Positions 51,538 to 59,977 of a DNA stretch of 64,000 bases are shown piece by piece (the stretch's first letter is position 1; the number at the start of each line of letters is the position of its first letter). A program made the position numbers and the translations under genes. This DNA comes from Planctomycetales bacterium ZRK34. GTDB lineage: Bacteria; Planctomycetota; Phycisphaerae; Phycisphaerales; Zrk34. The notes under the pieces were generated by a model that ran no database searches, had not been told where the DNA came from, and was given only the letters and a program-made list of their open reading frames with translations. The stretch lies in the NCBI GenBank assembly GCA_014873095.1, contig CP050848.1:5267850-5331849 (forward strand). The letters run 5' to 3'.

Positions 51538-52650
51538 ATGGTGATCATTCCCGTCAGGACGGATCTGAAACTGCGCCATCGGCCGTGGGTCAATATCACG
51601 CTGATCGCGATCAACGTGATCGTGTTCATCGCCCAGATCATCGCGCAGGTCAGTTGGCCGGACCAGACGCCGTGGTTCGTCCACTACATGCTCGATGCGC
51701 GATCGATGCAGTGGTATCAGTTTCTGACGTACCAGTTCCTGCACAGCGGGTGGGAACACCTGATCTTCAACATGGTGTTTTTATACGTGTTCGGCAATCC
51801 GCTGGAAGATCGCCTGGGGCCGATCGGGTATGCCTGTTTCTATCTTGCCGGCGGCATCGTCGCGGGGCTCGGGCATGTCTGGATGGGGGGCGAACCAGCC
51901 TCGCCGATCTGGGGCGCCAGCGGGGCGGTGTCGGCAGTGACGGGCGCGTTCCTGGTGATGTTTCCATTTTCACGCGTCACGCTCAGTTTCTACTTCATCG
52001 AATCTTTTGACGTGTCCAGTATTGTGCTGGTCGTGTTCAGCTTCTGCAAAGACCTGATCTTTCAGGTGTTCAATATCGGCGGCGTGGCGTATATGGCGCA
52101 TCTCAGCGGCAACGTGTTCGGCTTCGTCGTAGCGATGGGGCTGGTGCTCAGCCGGGCCCTGCCGCGGGAGCCGTATGACCTGCTGTCGCTGTTTGATCGC
52201 TCGACGCGACAGGCCTTGCGTGATGCCCGCTCGCCGATTGATCCCGATGATCCGGACCACAAGCAACGCCTGCTGCGACAGCGCGCGGCCGTCGAGTCGG
52301 CCATGGACGCCCACGACGCGCGGCGGGCCGTCGCCGAGTATCAGCGACTGGTCGAGTTGAATCCCGAAGCGGGTCTTTCGCGGAAGATGCAACTCGACAT
52401 CGCCGACTACGCCATGAACCTCGGACATCATCAGCTCGCCGCCCATGCGTATGAACGCTTTCTGTCAGACTTTCCCGGCGACGGGTTCGGCGATCAGGTG
52501 CAGTTGATTCTCGGTTTGATCTATGCCCGCCACCTCAAAGAGCCCGAGCATGCCCGGGAGCACCTGCGTCTGGCGGCCGAGCGGCTGGATGATCCCCACC
52601 GGCGCGAGCAGGCCCGAAAGATGCTCCATGAAGTTGAAAGGAAGTTCTGA
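51538..52650 (+). CDS. Rhomboid intramembrane serine protease with C-terminal TPR-like tail
   Basis: A 370-residue rhomboid. The N-terminal six-helix core has YQFLTYQFLHSGWEHLIFNM (TM2 His and Asn), the nucleophile motif WGASGAVSAV with Ser128, and the catalytic His188 in AYMAHLSGNVFG. After about 215 the protein is soluble and helical (RQRAAVESAMDAHDARRAVA, YQRLVELNP, AAHAYERFLSDFPGDGFGDQ), a TPR-like tail. Rhomboids cut transmembrane helices of membrane proteins. It follows the zinc-ribbon membrane protein by 21 bases; trpF follows 68 bases later. The catalytic dyad is intact. The tail may recruit substrates. Confidence 0.9.
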   Translation: MVIIPVRTDLKLRHRPWVNITLIAINVIVFIAQIIAQVSWPDQTPWFVHYMLDARSMQWYQFLTYQFLHSGWEHLIFNMVFLYVFGNPLEDRLGPIGYACFYLAGGIVAGLGHVWMGGEPASPIWGASGAVSAVTGAFLVMFPFSRVTLSFYFIESFDVSSIVLVVFSFCKDLIFQVFNIGGVAYMAHLSGNVFGFVVAMGLVLSRALPREPYDLLSLFDRSTRQALRDARSPIDPDDPDHKQRLLRQRAAVESAMDAHDARRAVAEYQRLVELNPEAGLSRKMQLDIADYAMNLGHHQLAAHAYERFLSDFPGDGFGDQVQLILGLIYARHLKEPEHAREHLRLAAERLDDPHRREQARKMLHEVERKF

Positions 52651-52676
52651 GTTTAATGTTCAAAGGAAACCGCTCA

Positions 52677-52713
52677 CTGAACTTTAAACTTTGAACTTTA
52701 AACTCTAAACTTC
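52677..52713. repeat. AACTTTAAACTYT short tandem-like repeat
   Basis: Three partly degenerate copies of an AACTTTAAACTTTG-like unit between the rhomboid and trpF genes. A/T-rich, without obvious coding role; it may be an intergenic spacer repeat or a weak promoter zone for trpF. Confidence 0.5.
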
Positions 52714-52718
52714 TCCAT

Positions 52719-53375
52719 ATGCCACACGCGGTTCAAATCAAGATCTGCGGCCTCCGCGACATCGATTGCGCCCAGGCCGCCGCCGCCGCCGGAGCGGACA
52801 TGATCGGGTTTGTCTTCGTCGAAGCGTCGCCGCGCCATGTGACGCTCGACCAGGCCCGCTCGATCGCGCAGGCGATGGGCGGCCGCGTCGAATGTGTGGG
52901 CGTGTTCAAAGATGCGCCGGTCGAGTATGTGCGTGAACATGCCGAGGGCGTGCCGCTGGATCGGGTGCAACTGCACGGCCAGGCGCCGGACGCGTGGATC
53001 GAAGCGCTTGGGCCGACGCCGGTGGTGCGGGCGGTTTCATTCGACCCGTCGAAGATCGAGCCGATGCTCGAGCACTACGCGGCGATGTACCAGCGTGTGG
53101 AGCATTTTGCGGGATTGCTGATCGACACGCCGGACCCCAGCCCGCTCGGCGGCGGCACGGGGGTGACCTTCGACTGGCCAGCCCTGCGGCGCGTGCTGGC
53201 ACGTGCAGCGACGAATCTGCCGATCATGCTGGCGGGGGGGCTGACACCGGGCAACGTCGCCGAGGCGATCGAGGTGGTTCGGCCGTGGGGCGTGGATGTC
53301 TCCAGCGGCGTCGAATCGAGCCGCGGCGTCAAAGACATCAAAAAAATCGCCGCCTTCTGCAAGGCGGCGAGGTAG
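52719..53375 (+). CDS. trpF: Phosphoribosylanthranilate isomerase
   Basis: A 218-residue TrpF. Family blocks: IKICGLRDIDCAQAAAAAGA with the catalytic Cys9-type position, DMIGFVFVEASPRHV, VQLHGQAPD, LIDTPDPSPLGGGTGVTFDW with the catalytic Asp, and LAGGLTPGNVAEAIEVVRPW then GVDVSSGVESSRGVKD. It converts N-(5-phosphoribosyl)anthranilate to the CDRP in tryptophan synthesis, in the cytoplasm. Other trp genes are not nearby. A REP palindrome follows the stop by 13 bases. Confidence 0.94.
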   Translation: MPHAVQIKICGLRDIDCAQAAAAAGADMIGFVFVEASPRHVTLDQARSIAQAMGGRVECVGVFKDAPVEYVREHAEGVPLDRVQLHGQAPDAWIEALGPTPVVRAVSFDPSKIEPMLEHYAAMYQRVEHFAGLLIDTPDPSPLGGGTGVTFDWPALRRVLARAATNLPIMLAGGLTPGNVAEAIEVVRPWGVDVSSGVESSRGVKDIKKIAAFCKAAR

Positions 53376-53387
53376 TTACACAACCAA

Positions 53388-53413
53388 GGCGGGGAGATTT
53401 AAATCTCCCCGCC
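53388..53413. repeat. REP-like palindrome, copy 4
   Basis: 26-bp perfect palindrome identical to copy 3, between the convergent trpF and pseudopilin-like genes. It may act as a terminator for both. Confidence 0.9.
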
Positions 53414-53453
53414 TCGTCTTAGATCAAAGTGTAAAGTTCACGCCTGTCCGCGC

Positions 53454-54488
53454 TCAACGCGATCCGCCGATCTCCACCACATCATCGAACAGACTCAGAT
53501 CATCTTTATCGTCGATAGTCTCATCCGAGCCGTCTTCATTCAGATCAAATTTGGAGAAGTAGATCCCGTCAACGCCGGGCGAGATGAAAACATAAGCGCC
53601 GTTAACGACGTCATTGCCCTCATTATTTTTGGGTGTTGCTTCTGTACTGTTTGTCAAGTTGCTGGATCGCGGATCGATCACCGCCCATGCCAGATTTGTG
53701 AGATGTTTGCTGTTGGACGAAGTGATCAACGACTCATCGGCCTGATTATAGATTTCACTCTCATCCACCTTTTTCATCGCTGATGCTTCGACATAATCGC
53801 TGACTGCATCCATATACAGATAGCCATCTTCACTGAGATTGTTGCTTACGGGATGGTCGCCACCTGTATTCACACGCCACATCAGCAGCGGCATGCCGCT
53901 GGAAACATCGACAAGGTGGGGGATGTCGTCGTTGTCGTCGCTGCCAGCCGCAGTGCCTTCAATCACAGTCAGTTCATCGGCCTTGGCCGAGTAGAACGGC
54001 GCGTGAGTTTTCGCGGTGATTCGATCGTACGGACCGGAGCCGATCTTGCTGATGTCGACCTTGATCGAAGAGAAGATTTCGGGGTTGTTCGGATGTCCAT
54101 GCTCTGGCGTGGCAGGAGTGCTCGATGCGTTTGAATTCACGAGCCCCATGAGGGAGATCATGATATTCTGATTCATTGTGAAATCATTTTTGACAGTCAC
54201 CAGATCAGAATTCGCCAGAAAACCCGGGTAGGCGTTGAACGCGGCGTAGTAGTTTTCACAGGCGCTGGTGAGGCCTCGCAACTGGGCCTGGCTGGCGGTT
54301 TTCATCGCGCGCACCCTGGCGTTGCGCAACGACGGCAGAAGCACCGCAGCCAGCAGCAGAATGATCACGACGACCACCATCATCTCCACCATCGTAAACG
54401 CCCCCCGAAATCCCCGGTACCCCCGGAATCTTGTCCGGCGGCGAGAACAGCGCGTGGATTGAAAACGATGGGACGATGAGACGAACAT
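53454..54488 (-). CDS. Prepilin/pseudopilin-like secreted protein
   Basis: A 344-residue protein. The N-terminus, after a basic leader (RRRTRFRGYRGFRGA), reads FTMVEMMVVVVIILLLAAVL then LPSLRNARVRAMKTASQAQL, a type IV prepilin/type II secretion motif with Glu+5. The body holds an Asp/Ser-rich stretch and ends in DGSDETIDDKDDLSLFDDVV. I chose ATG 54488 with a GGTGAGG site; upstream in-frame ATGs (to 54629) are possible. It is convergent with trpF, and upstream lies the PhoD-like gene on the same strand, 166 bases away. It is probably a surface or secretion-apparatus subunit of unknown substrate. Confidence 0.82.
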   Translation of the reverse strand: MFVSSSHRFQSTRCSRRRTRFRGYRGFRGAFTMVEMMVVVVIILLLAAVLLPSLRNARVRAMKTASQAQLRGLTSACENYYAAFNAYPGFLANSDLVTVKNDFTMNQNIMISLMGLVNSNASSTPATPEHGHPNNPEIFSSIKVDISKIGSGPYDRITAKTHAPFYSAKADELTVIEGTAAGSDDNDDIPHLVDVSSGMPLLMWRVNTGGDHPVSNNLSEDGYLYMDAVSDYVEASAMKKVDESEIYNQADESLITSSNSKHLTNLAWAVIDPRSSNLTNSTEATPKNNEGNDVVNGAYVFISPGVDGIYFSKFDLNEDGSDETIDDKDDLSLFDDVVEIGGSR

Positions 54489-54654
54489 CGGCCTCACCTG
54501 CCCTCTCTGAACATCGAGGCGAGGTTGCATACCGCGGCTCCAGGGAGTTGTGCGACGGAATACACCGCCGGGAAGCGTGCAAAACGCACGTTGCATGATC
54601 ATTCTAGTGGTCGCTGAACACGCGGGCAAGACGCCGCCGCACGAAGCGGGCGCA

Positions 54655-57156
54655 TCACGATTTGTGCGGTTTGAGGCCGCTGCGCGTGGTCCACTGGTCC
54701 TTTTCGGGATCGCCGAGTTTCACGGTGTATTCACCGTCGGCATAGACCCACGGCTCGACCTCGTTTTCCGTCAGGCGAATCGCGTAAACCAGATCGCCGT
54801 CGGCGGTGTACACCTTGAGCACAGGGTTGGCGATGGCGTCGTATTTGATCTTCGGCAGGCGGCCAGTGATCGACAGGCCGAGGTTGTCGGTCTGCTTGAT
54901 CGTGTGCGGGAAGCCGGGGTACTGCATGTTCGGTCCGGGCTTTTTCAGATCGATCATGAAGCGGTAAGACTCGCAGGTGTAGGTCCGCTTGTCACGATCC
55001 ACGCGCAGCAGGCCGAACCCGCCGCCGCGATCTTCCGCCCAGGCGTAGCGGTTGGGTGTGCCTTTGCCGGTGCCGGGCGGGTTGCCCAGGGCATACATGT
55101 AGATGAGGTTGCCGAAGCCGTCACGGTACTGACCCGTATTCGGAATGTTGTGTGCGGGACGATCGGTGTAGGGGCGCTTCAACTCGTCGGTGCGCCACCA
55201 GCGCTGGTAGATCGAGCAGATCGCCGGGGCGCTGAACGACCAGAAACCTTCGCGCGGCACATCGACGCCGTGTTGCAACATGGTCGTCAGATGCTGGTCG
55301 CCGTTGAGGTGGATCGGAAAAGCCCGACGGACGGCGCGGATGATGCGGTCGCGCTGGGTCTGCGGCCAGCCACCAGAATCCAGGTCTGCCAGCAGGTAGT
55401 GGTTGTAGTCACCGTGATGCGTGGCGGCGTTGGCGAAGACGGTCTCGCTGAGCAGCACTTTCATGTCAGCCCCGCGCCAGTCTTCGACCCAGTGGTCGAG
55501 GAACTTGTGCTGACGCTCACCGAGCAATACGAGCCCGGGCTTGTCGAGTTTGGTCACATCGAAGTTTGGATCTTCCACCCAGTCGGCGCGGCCCTCGCCG
55601 GTGTCGACATGCTCAGGGCCGGATTTGAACTGGCGATCGGCGATGATGGCGAAGCTGACCCGGCCGTAGACCATGTCGCCGTAGTACACGCTGACATCGC
55701 GCAGGATCGGCGTCGGATCGTAGAGGTCGGGGTGATGTCCGCAGTTGGTGCGGTGGACCGCGTTGACCATGCGGACCGGCTCGATGTATCCGCCGTAGGA
55801 TGAGGTTGTTTTACCTTCGAGCGCCTTGCCTTTTTCGCCCCACAGGTTGCCATGGAACACATCGTGATCATCCGGCAGGCAAACCGTCGGACGATCGCGC
55901 ATCATGTCACCGAATGCCCACCCGAACATGTACCACTTTCGCAGATAATTCAGAATCGCGCGGTCGGCTGGTTCGCGGATGATGCCGTATCCGCCGTTGC
56001 CTTCGTATATCTGATCGCCCGAGAAATAAAGCATGTCCGGGTCGGCCACGGCCAGATTCTCCGCGACGGGCCCGTATGGAAAACCGCGTGAAAACTGGCA
56101 GGTCAGGTTGCCGACGGTCAGCGGTTTGTCGGCGGGATTCTTGCGGACGGTGCCGGTGTAGCTCGCATCGCCGTAGTCCAGGCGGTAGGGCGTGTCGACT
56201 TTTTCATTCCACTTGGCGATGCGGAAGATCGCGGTGCACGAGTCGGGCTCGATCTCCTGTTGGGCGAGTTTGACCCATTGGCCGTCGCGCTGAACCGAGA
56301 GGGTGACGTGTTGCGGATCGCCCTTGCCCATGGGCGGAAGCTGCGCGGTCATCTTCAACACGAAGCCGTCGGCATCGCGGTTGTCGCTGAGCGTGTGCAT
56401 CGCCCAGAGGATCGGGCCGAACTTGCGATCAGGGTGATGATCGACCTTGGGACCGGCGACGGTCCAGTTTTTGAACCAGCAGCGTGCGCCGTTGTTGGCG
56501 CCGGGGAGGTTGTTGACCAGCGCAAGGTTGCCGTAGATGTTTTCGGGCGGTTGACGGAATGTTGCAGTGAGCGTGCCGACGGTGTCGCCCGCGGCGTTGA
56601 GTGCGACGAGCGCAGCTTCGTGATGATCGCCTGCGGGTTTGACGGTCAGTTGCAGCGTGATGTCTTTGAGGTCGGCCTTGTCGTCGAGCTTGGCGGTGCG
56701 GCCGGCCATGGACAGCGTGCGATCGGCTTTGACGACGACGTTGTGACCGCCGCCGAAGAAACAGTTGCCGCGATAGTCGTTCAGTTCATCGTGAGCGCCG
56801 AACCGGAACCCGGCCGCGCCGTTTTTACCGGTTTCGATCATGCCCAGGCGCACGCTCATGGCGAAGGGTTCGGCGGCCTTGGAAAGCTGATGCGTCAGCA
56901 GGTGAACATTGCGGTTATTGGCCCGGCTGAGGCACTCGAGGCGGCCCTCCGCGATGCGCCAGTCTTCCATCGGATTCGACCAGTACGCGGCGCCGATCCA
57001 GACACGGTCTGATGTGTTGGCGAAATCGCTGGTGAATGCCGCATCATCGGCGGCGCTGATGGCGGCGAATGACTGACGAGCCAGCAGGGCGGCCGAGGCC
57101 GTGGCGGCTGTGGTTTCGATGAACTGACGGCGACTGACGTGCGGCGTATCCGACAT
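54655..57156 (-). CDS. Tat-exported PhoD-like metallophosphatase family protein
   Basis: An 833-residue protein. MSDTPHVSRRQFIETTAATA is a twin-arginine leader. A beta-sandwich-like module covers about 40-250 (DRVWIGAAYWSNPMEDWRIA). The PhoD-like metallophosphatase region follows (about 300-700: MLYFSGDQIYEGNGGYGIIR, CLPDDHDVFHGNLWGEKG, VLLSETVFANAATHHGDY and HLNGDQHLTTMLQHGVD), with the Asp/His metal ligands in view. A C-terminal beta part closes it. These enzymes cleave phosphate esters outside the cytoplasm; here it could act on a lipid or sugar phosphate. I chose ATG 57156, with GGAG about 10 bases upstream. It is divergent from the Gfo/Idh gene. Confidence 0.85.
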   Translation of the reverse strand: MSDTPHVSRRQFIETTAATASAALLARQSFAAISAADDAAFTSDFANTSDRVWIGAAYWSNPMEDWRIAEGRLECLSRANNRNVHLLTHQLSKAAEPFAMSVRLGMIETGKNGAAGFRFGAHDELNDYRGNCFFGGGHNVVVKADRTLSMAGRTAKLDDKADLKDITLQLTVKPAGDHHEAALVALNAAGDTVGTLTATFRQPPENIYGNLALVNNLPGANNGARCWFKNWTVAGPKVDHHPDRKFGPILWAMHTLSDNRDADGFVLKMTAQLPPMGKGDPQHVTLSVQRDGQWVKLAQQEIEPDSCTAIFRIAKWNEKVDTPYRLDYGDASYTGTVRKNPADKPLTVGNLTCQFSRGFPYGPVAENLAVADPDMLYFSGDQIYEGNGGYGIIREPADRAILNYLRKWYMFGWAFGDMMRDRPTVCLPDDHDVFHGNLWGEKGKALEGKTTSSYGGYIEPVRMVNAVHRTNCGHHPDLYDPTPILRDVSVYYGDMVYGRVSFAIIADRQFKSGPEHVDTGEGRADWVEDPNFDVTKLDKPGLVLLGERQHKFLDHWVEDWRGADMKVLLSETVFANAATHHGDYNHYLLADLDSGGWPQTQRDRIIRAVRRAFPIHLNGDQHLTTMLQHGVDVPREGFWSFSAPAICSIYQRWWRTDELKRPYTDRPAHNIPNTGQYRDGFGNLIYMYALGNPPGTGKGTPNRYAWAEDRGGGFGLLRVDRDKRTYTCESYRFMIDLKKPGPNMQYPGFPHTIKQTDNLGLSITGRLPKIKYDAIANPVLKVYTADGDLVYAIRLTENEVEPWVYADGEYTVKLGDPEKDQWTTRSGLKPHKS

Positions 57157-57331
57157 GAGATCACTCCATGATCGCGGTTTTCTGGGAATTAGATTACTGT
57201 ACCGAACGTCAGCGAACAGGTAAAACTTGCAAGCAGATCGCCGTTTGCAGGGCAATGATCCGCCGGTCGATTCCGTTGTACCTGTCTTAAGATGTTTTGT
57301 GATCCAAGTCACCCGTCACGAGAAACATGTC

Positions 57332-58675
57332 ATGGCCGATTCACGTCTCTCTCGCCGTCAATTCACCACGACCGCGGCCGTCACCGTCACCGGCCTGACC
57401 ATTCTGCCGGGCGGAACACTCCGCGGCGCCGCCAACAACAAGCTGAACATCGCCCTGATCGGTGTCCACGGCCGGGCCAATGCCCATTACGGCGCGCTGA
57501 AACACGAGAACGTCGTCGCCCTGTGCGATGTCAACGAAAAGCACCTGGCCCACGCCGCCAAGACATTCCCCAATGCCGAGCACTTTGTCGACTGGCGAAA
57601 GTGCCTCGACAAGAAGGGCATCGACGCGGTGGTCTGCTGCACAACCGATCACACCCACGCCTTTGTCGCCAACTGGGCCATGAATCGCGGCCTGCATGTC
57701 TACTGCGAAAAGCCGCTGGCCAACACCGTCGAAGAAGCTCGCGTCGTCCGCGCCACATACCTGAAAAACAAAGACAAACTCGCCACGCAGGTCGGCACGC
57801 AGCGTCATGCTGATGTGAATTTCAATCGTGTGCGTGAACTCATCCTCGACGGCGCCATCGGCAAGCTCAAGGATGTACACGCCTGGGGCAATCGTCAGAT
57901 CCGCCGCCCCGGGTATCTGCCCGCCGAAGGCAGCCCGCCGAGCGAACTGCACTGGGACCTGTGGATCGGCCCCTCGCCGATGCATCCCTACAACCCTGGG
58001 TACTACGGCGGCGACAAGTATCGCCCCGGCGCCAACTGCCTGCAGTGGAACATGTACTGGGACTTCGGCTCCGGCCAGGTCGGCGATATGGGTTCACACA
58101 CCATGGACCTCGCCTACAACGCGCTGGATGCTGACCTGCCGACCAGCGCCGAAGGCGAAGGCGAGAAGTTCAATCCCGAAGTCACGCCTGTCGAGTTGCA
58201 CACCGCTTTCGATCTGCCGGCCAACGACTGGCGCGATGGCGTGCGTTTGAACTGGTGGCAGGGGGGCATGATGCCGCGCTCACCGATGTCCGCCGTCGAC
58301 CTCAACAAGATCGGCCACGGCGCCATGTTCAAGGGCGACAAGGGATTCGTCATCGCCGATTTCAGAACCCGCCTGTTGATTCCCTACGGCAAGGGCGCCG
58401 ACATGACGTACTACAACGCCCGCTCCGAACAAAAGCTCATCCCCGACATGGGCAACTTCCAGATGCAATGGATCAACGCCTGCAAGGGCGATCTGAAAAC
58501 CTCCTGCGACTTCGACTACTCCGGCAAGCTCATCGAAACGATGCTGCTGGGCCTGGTCGCCTACCGCACCGGACAGCGCATCAGCTACGATGCCGCCACC
58601 GGCAAGACCGGCAACGCCCAGGCCGATGCCCTGATCTCCCGTCCTTATCGAGAAGGATGGACATTGAACGGGTGA
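57332..58675 (+). CDS. Tat-exported Gfo/Idh/MocA family oxidoreductase
   Basis: A 447-residue protein. The leader DSRLSRRQFTTTAAVTVTGL is a twin-arginine signal. The NAD(P)-binding fold starts NIALIGVHGRANAHYGALKH, followed by VVALCDVNEKHLAHAAKTF and HVYCEKPLANTVEEARVV (the family EKP motif). WDLWIGPSPMHPYNPGYYGG and GQVGDMGSHTMDLAYNALDA mark the C-terminal sugar-facing domain typical of the planctomycete/Bacteroidetes exported type. The substrate is unknown, likely a sugar or inositol. An SGNH hydrolase gene follows 48 bases later and is probably co-transcribed. Start ATG 57332 fits the Tat leader. Confidence 0.9.
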   Translation: MADSRLSRRQFTTTAAVTVTGLTILPGGTLRGAANNKLNIALIGVHGRANAHYGALKHENVVALCDVNEKHLAHAAKTFPNAEHFVDWRKCLDKKGIDAVVCCTTDHTHAFVANWAMNRGLHVYCEKPLANTVEEARVVRATYLKNKDKLATQVGTQRHADVNFNRVRELILDGAIGKLKDVHAWGNRQIRRPGYLPAEGSPPSELHWDLWIGPSPMHPYNPGYYGGDKYRPGANCLQWNMYWDFGSGQVGDMGSHTMDLAYNALDADLPTSAEGEGEKFNPEVTPVELHTAFDLPANDWRDGVRLNWWQGGMMPRSPMSAVDLNKIGHGAMFKGDKGFVIADFRTRLLIPYGKGADMTYYNARSEQKLIPDMGNFQMQWINACKGDLKTSCDFDYSGKLIETMLLGLVAYRTGQRISYDAATGKTGNAQADALISRPYREGWTLNG

Positions 58676-58723
58676 TGATCACGCGACATACCTGTTCAAT
58701 ACGCCCGAAAGGTACAACCGAAT

Positions 58724-59950
58724 ATGAAATCAAGCTCAGTTTGTCCGTTGGCGATCACGGTTCTCATCAGCCTGTTCGCCCTGACCTCTGTACTGCGCGG
58801 CAATGATGGCACGGTCGCTGAATACGACCCCGCCACCACGGAAGAATTGCGCATCCGTGACGGTTTGCCGAACTTCTTTGCCAAGCTCAAAGCCGGTCAG
58901 ACGGTGCGCATCGCCTACCTCGGCGGAAGCATCACCGCCGCCAACGGCTGGCGACCCAAAACGCTCGAGTGGTTCAAAACGCAGTACCCCAACGCGCAGA
59001 TCATCGAAATCAACGCGGCGATCTCCGGCACAGGTTCCGACTACGGCGCCTGCCGGCTCGAACATGATGTGTTGTCCAAGTCGCCGGACCTTGTCTTCAT
59101 GGAGCACCGCGTCAACGGCGGCGGCGGTTACGAAGCCAAGTCCGTGGAGGGCATCATCCGCCAAGTCTGGAAGAAGTACCCGAAGACCGACATCTGCCTG
59201 ATCTACACGCTGTCGCAAGGCATGCTCAAAAACATGCAGGCCGGAAGGCAGACATGGTTCGGCAAGGTCATGGAAACGGTCGCCAATGCCTATGGTGTTC
59301 CATCGATCGAACTCGGCCTGGAAATCGCCAAACGCGAACAGGCAGGCAGCCTGATTTTCAAGAACGACGCCCCCGTACCCGGCAAGCTGGTCTTCTCACG
59401 CGACGGTGTTCACCCCGGCGACGAAGGGCACGAGGTGTACAGACAGATCATCGCCCGTTCGATGCTCACGATGCACGACAAGGGGCATGCCGGTGCGCAC
59501 AAACTCTCAGAGCCGCTCGAAGCCAACTGCTGGGAAACGACGCAACTGATTCCGATCACCCGTGCGGCGTTGAGTTCCGGCTGGACCCCGATCGATATCA
59601 AAACCGACCCGGTCTACCGCGAGTCGTTCGGACGCACAAACGCCATGCTCCGCGGCGGCGTGAAGTGCGACCAGGTCGGTCAAACCGTCACGGTCAAATG
59701 GCGCGGAACCACCCTCGGGTTCAGCGACATCCCGCACGGCGAAGGCATGGAAGTCGAAGTCATCATCGATCAGGGCGAGCCGATCACGATCAAGCGCCCG
59801 CAACGGGAAAAGACCCGCCATGCCCGGTTCTTCTACCTGCCCGAGCAGATGCCCGGCGAGCACACCGCTGTGCTTCGCGTATCCAAACTGCCGGCAGGGC
59901 ACTCTTATTATCTCGGGCAGATTCTCGTCATCGGAACGGCGCTGCCGTAA
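58724..59950 (+). CDS. Exported SGNH/GDSL-type esterase
   Basis: A 408-residue protein with a signal peptide (LAITVLISLFALTSVLRG). It carries the SGNH blocks: RIAYLGGSITAANGWRPKTL (nucleophile Ser in GGSIT), INAAISGTGSDYGACRLEHD (block II/III Gly and Asn-like positions), and FSRDGVHPGDEGHEVYRQII (catalytic Asp and His). The second half (about 280-408) is a beta-rich module. Such enzymes remove acetyl or other ester groups from polysaccharides outside the cytoplasm. It follows the Gfo/Idh gene by 48 bases and converges on the agarase-like gene with 27 bases between. Confidence 0.88.
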   Translation: MKSSSVCPLAITVLISLFALTSVLRGNDGTVAEYDPATTEELRIRDGLPNFFAKLKAGQTVRIAYLGGSITAANGWRPKTLEWFKTQYPNAQIIEINAAISGTGSDYGACRLEHDVLSKSPDLVFMEHRVNGGGGYEAKSVEGIIRQVWKKYPKTDICLIYTLSQGMLKNMQAGRQTWFGKVMETVANAYGVPSIELGLEIAKREQAGSLIFKNDAPVPGKLVFSRDGVHPGDEGHEVYRQIIARSMLTMHDKGHAGAHKLSEPLEANCWETTQLIPITRAALSSGWTPIDIKTDPVYRESFGRTNAMLRGGVKCDQVGQTVTVKWRGTTLGFSDIPHGEGMEVEVIIDQGEPITIKRPQREKTRHARFFYLPEQMPGEHTAVLRVSKLPAGHSYYLGQILVIGTALP

Positions 59951-59977
59951 CGTTTGCCCGCAGCGGGTAATCAGCAG

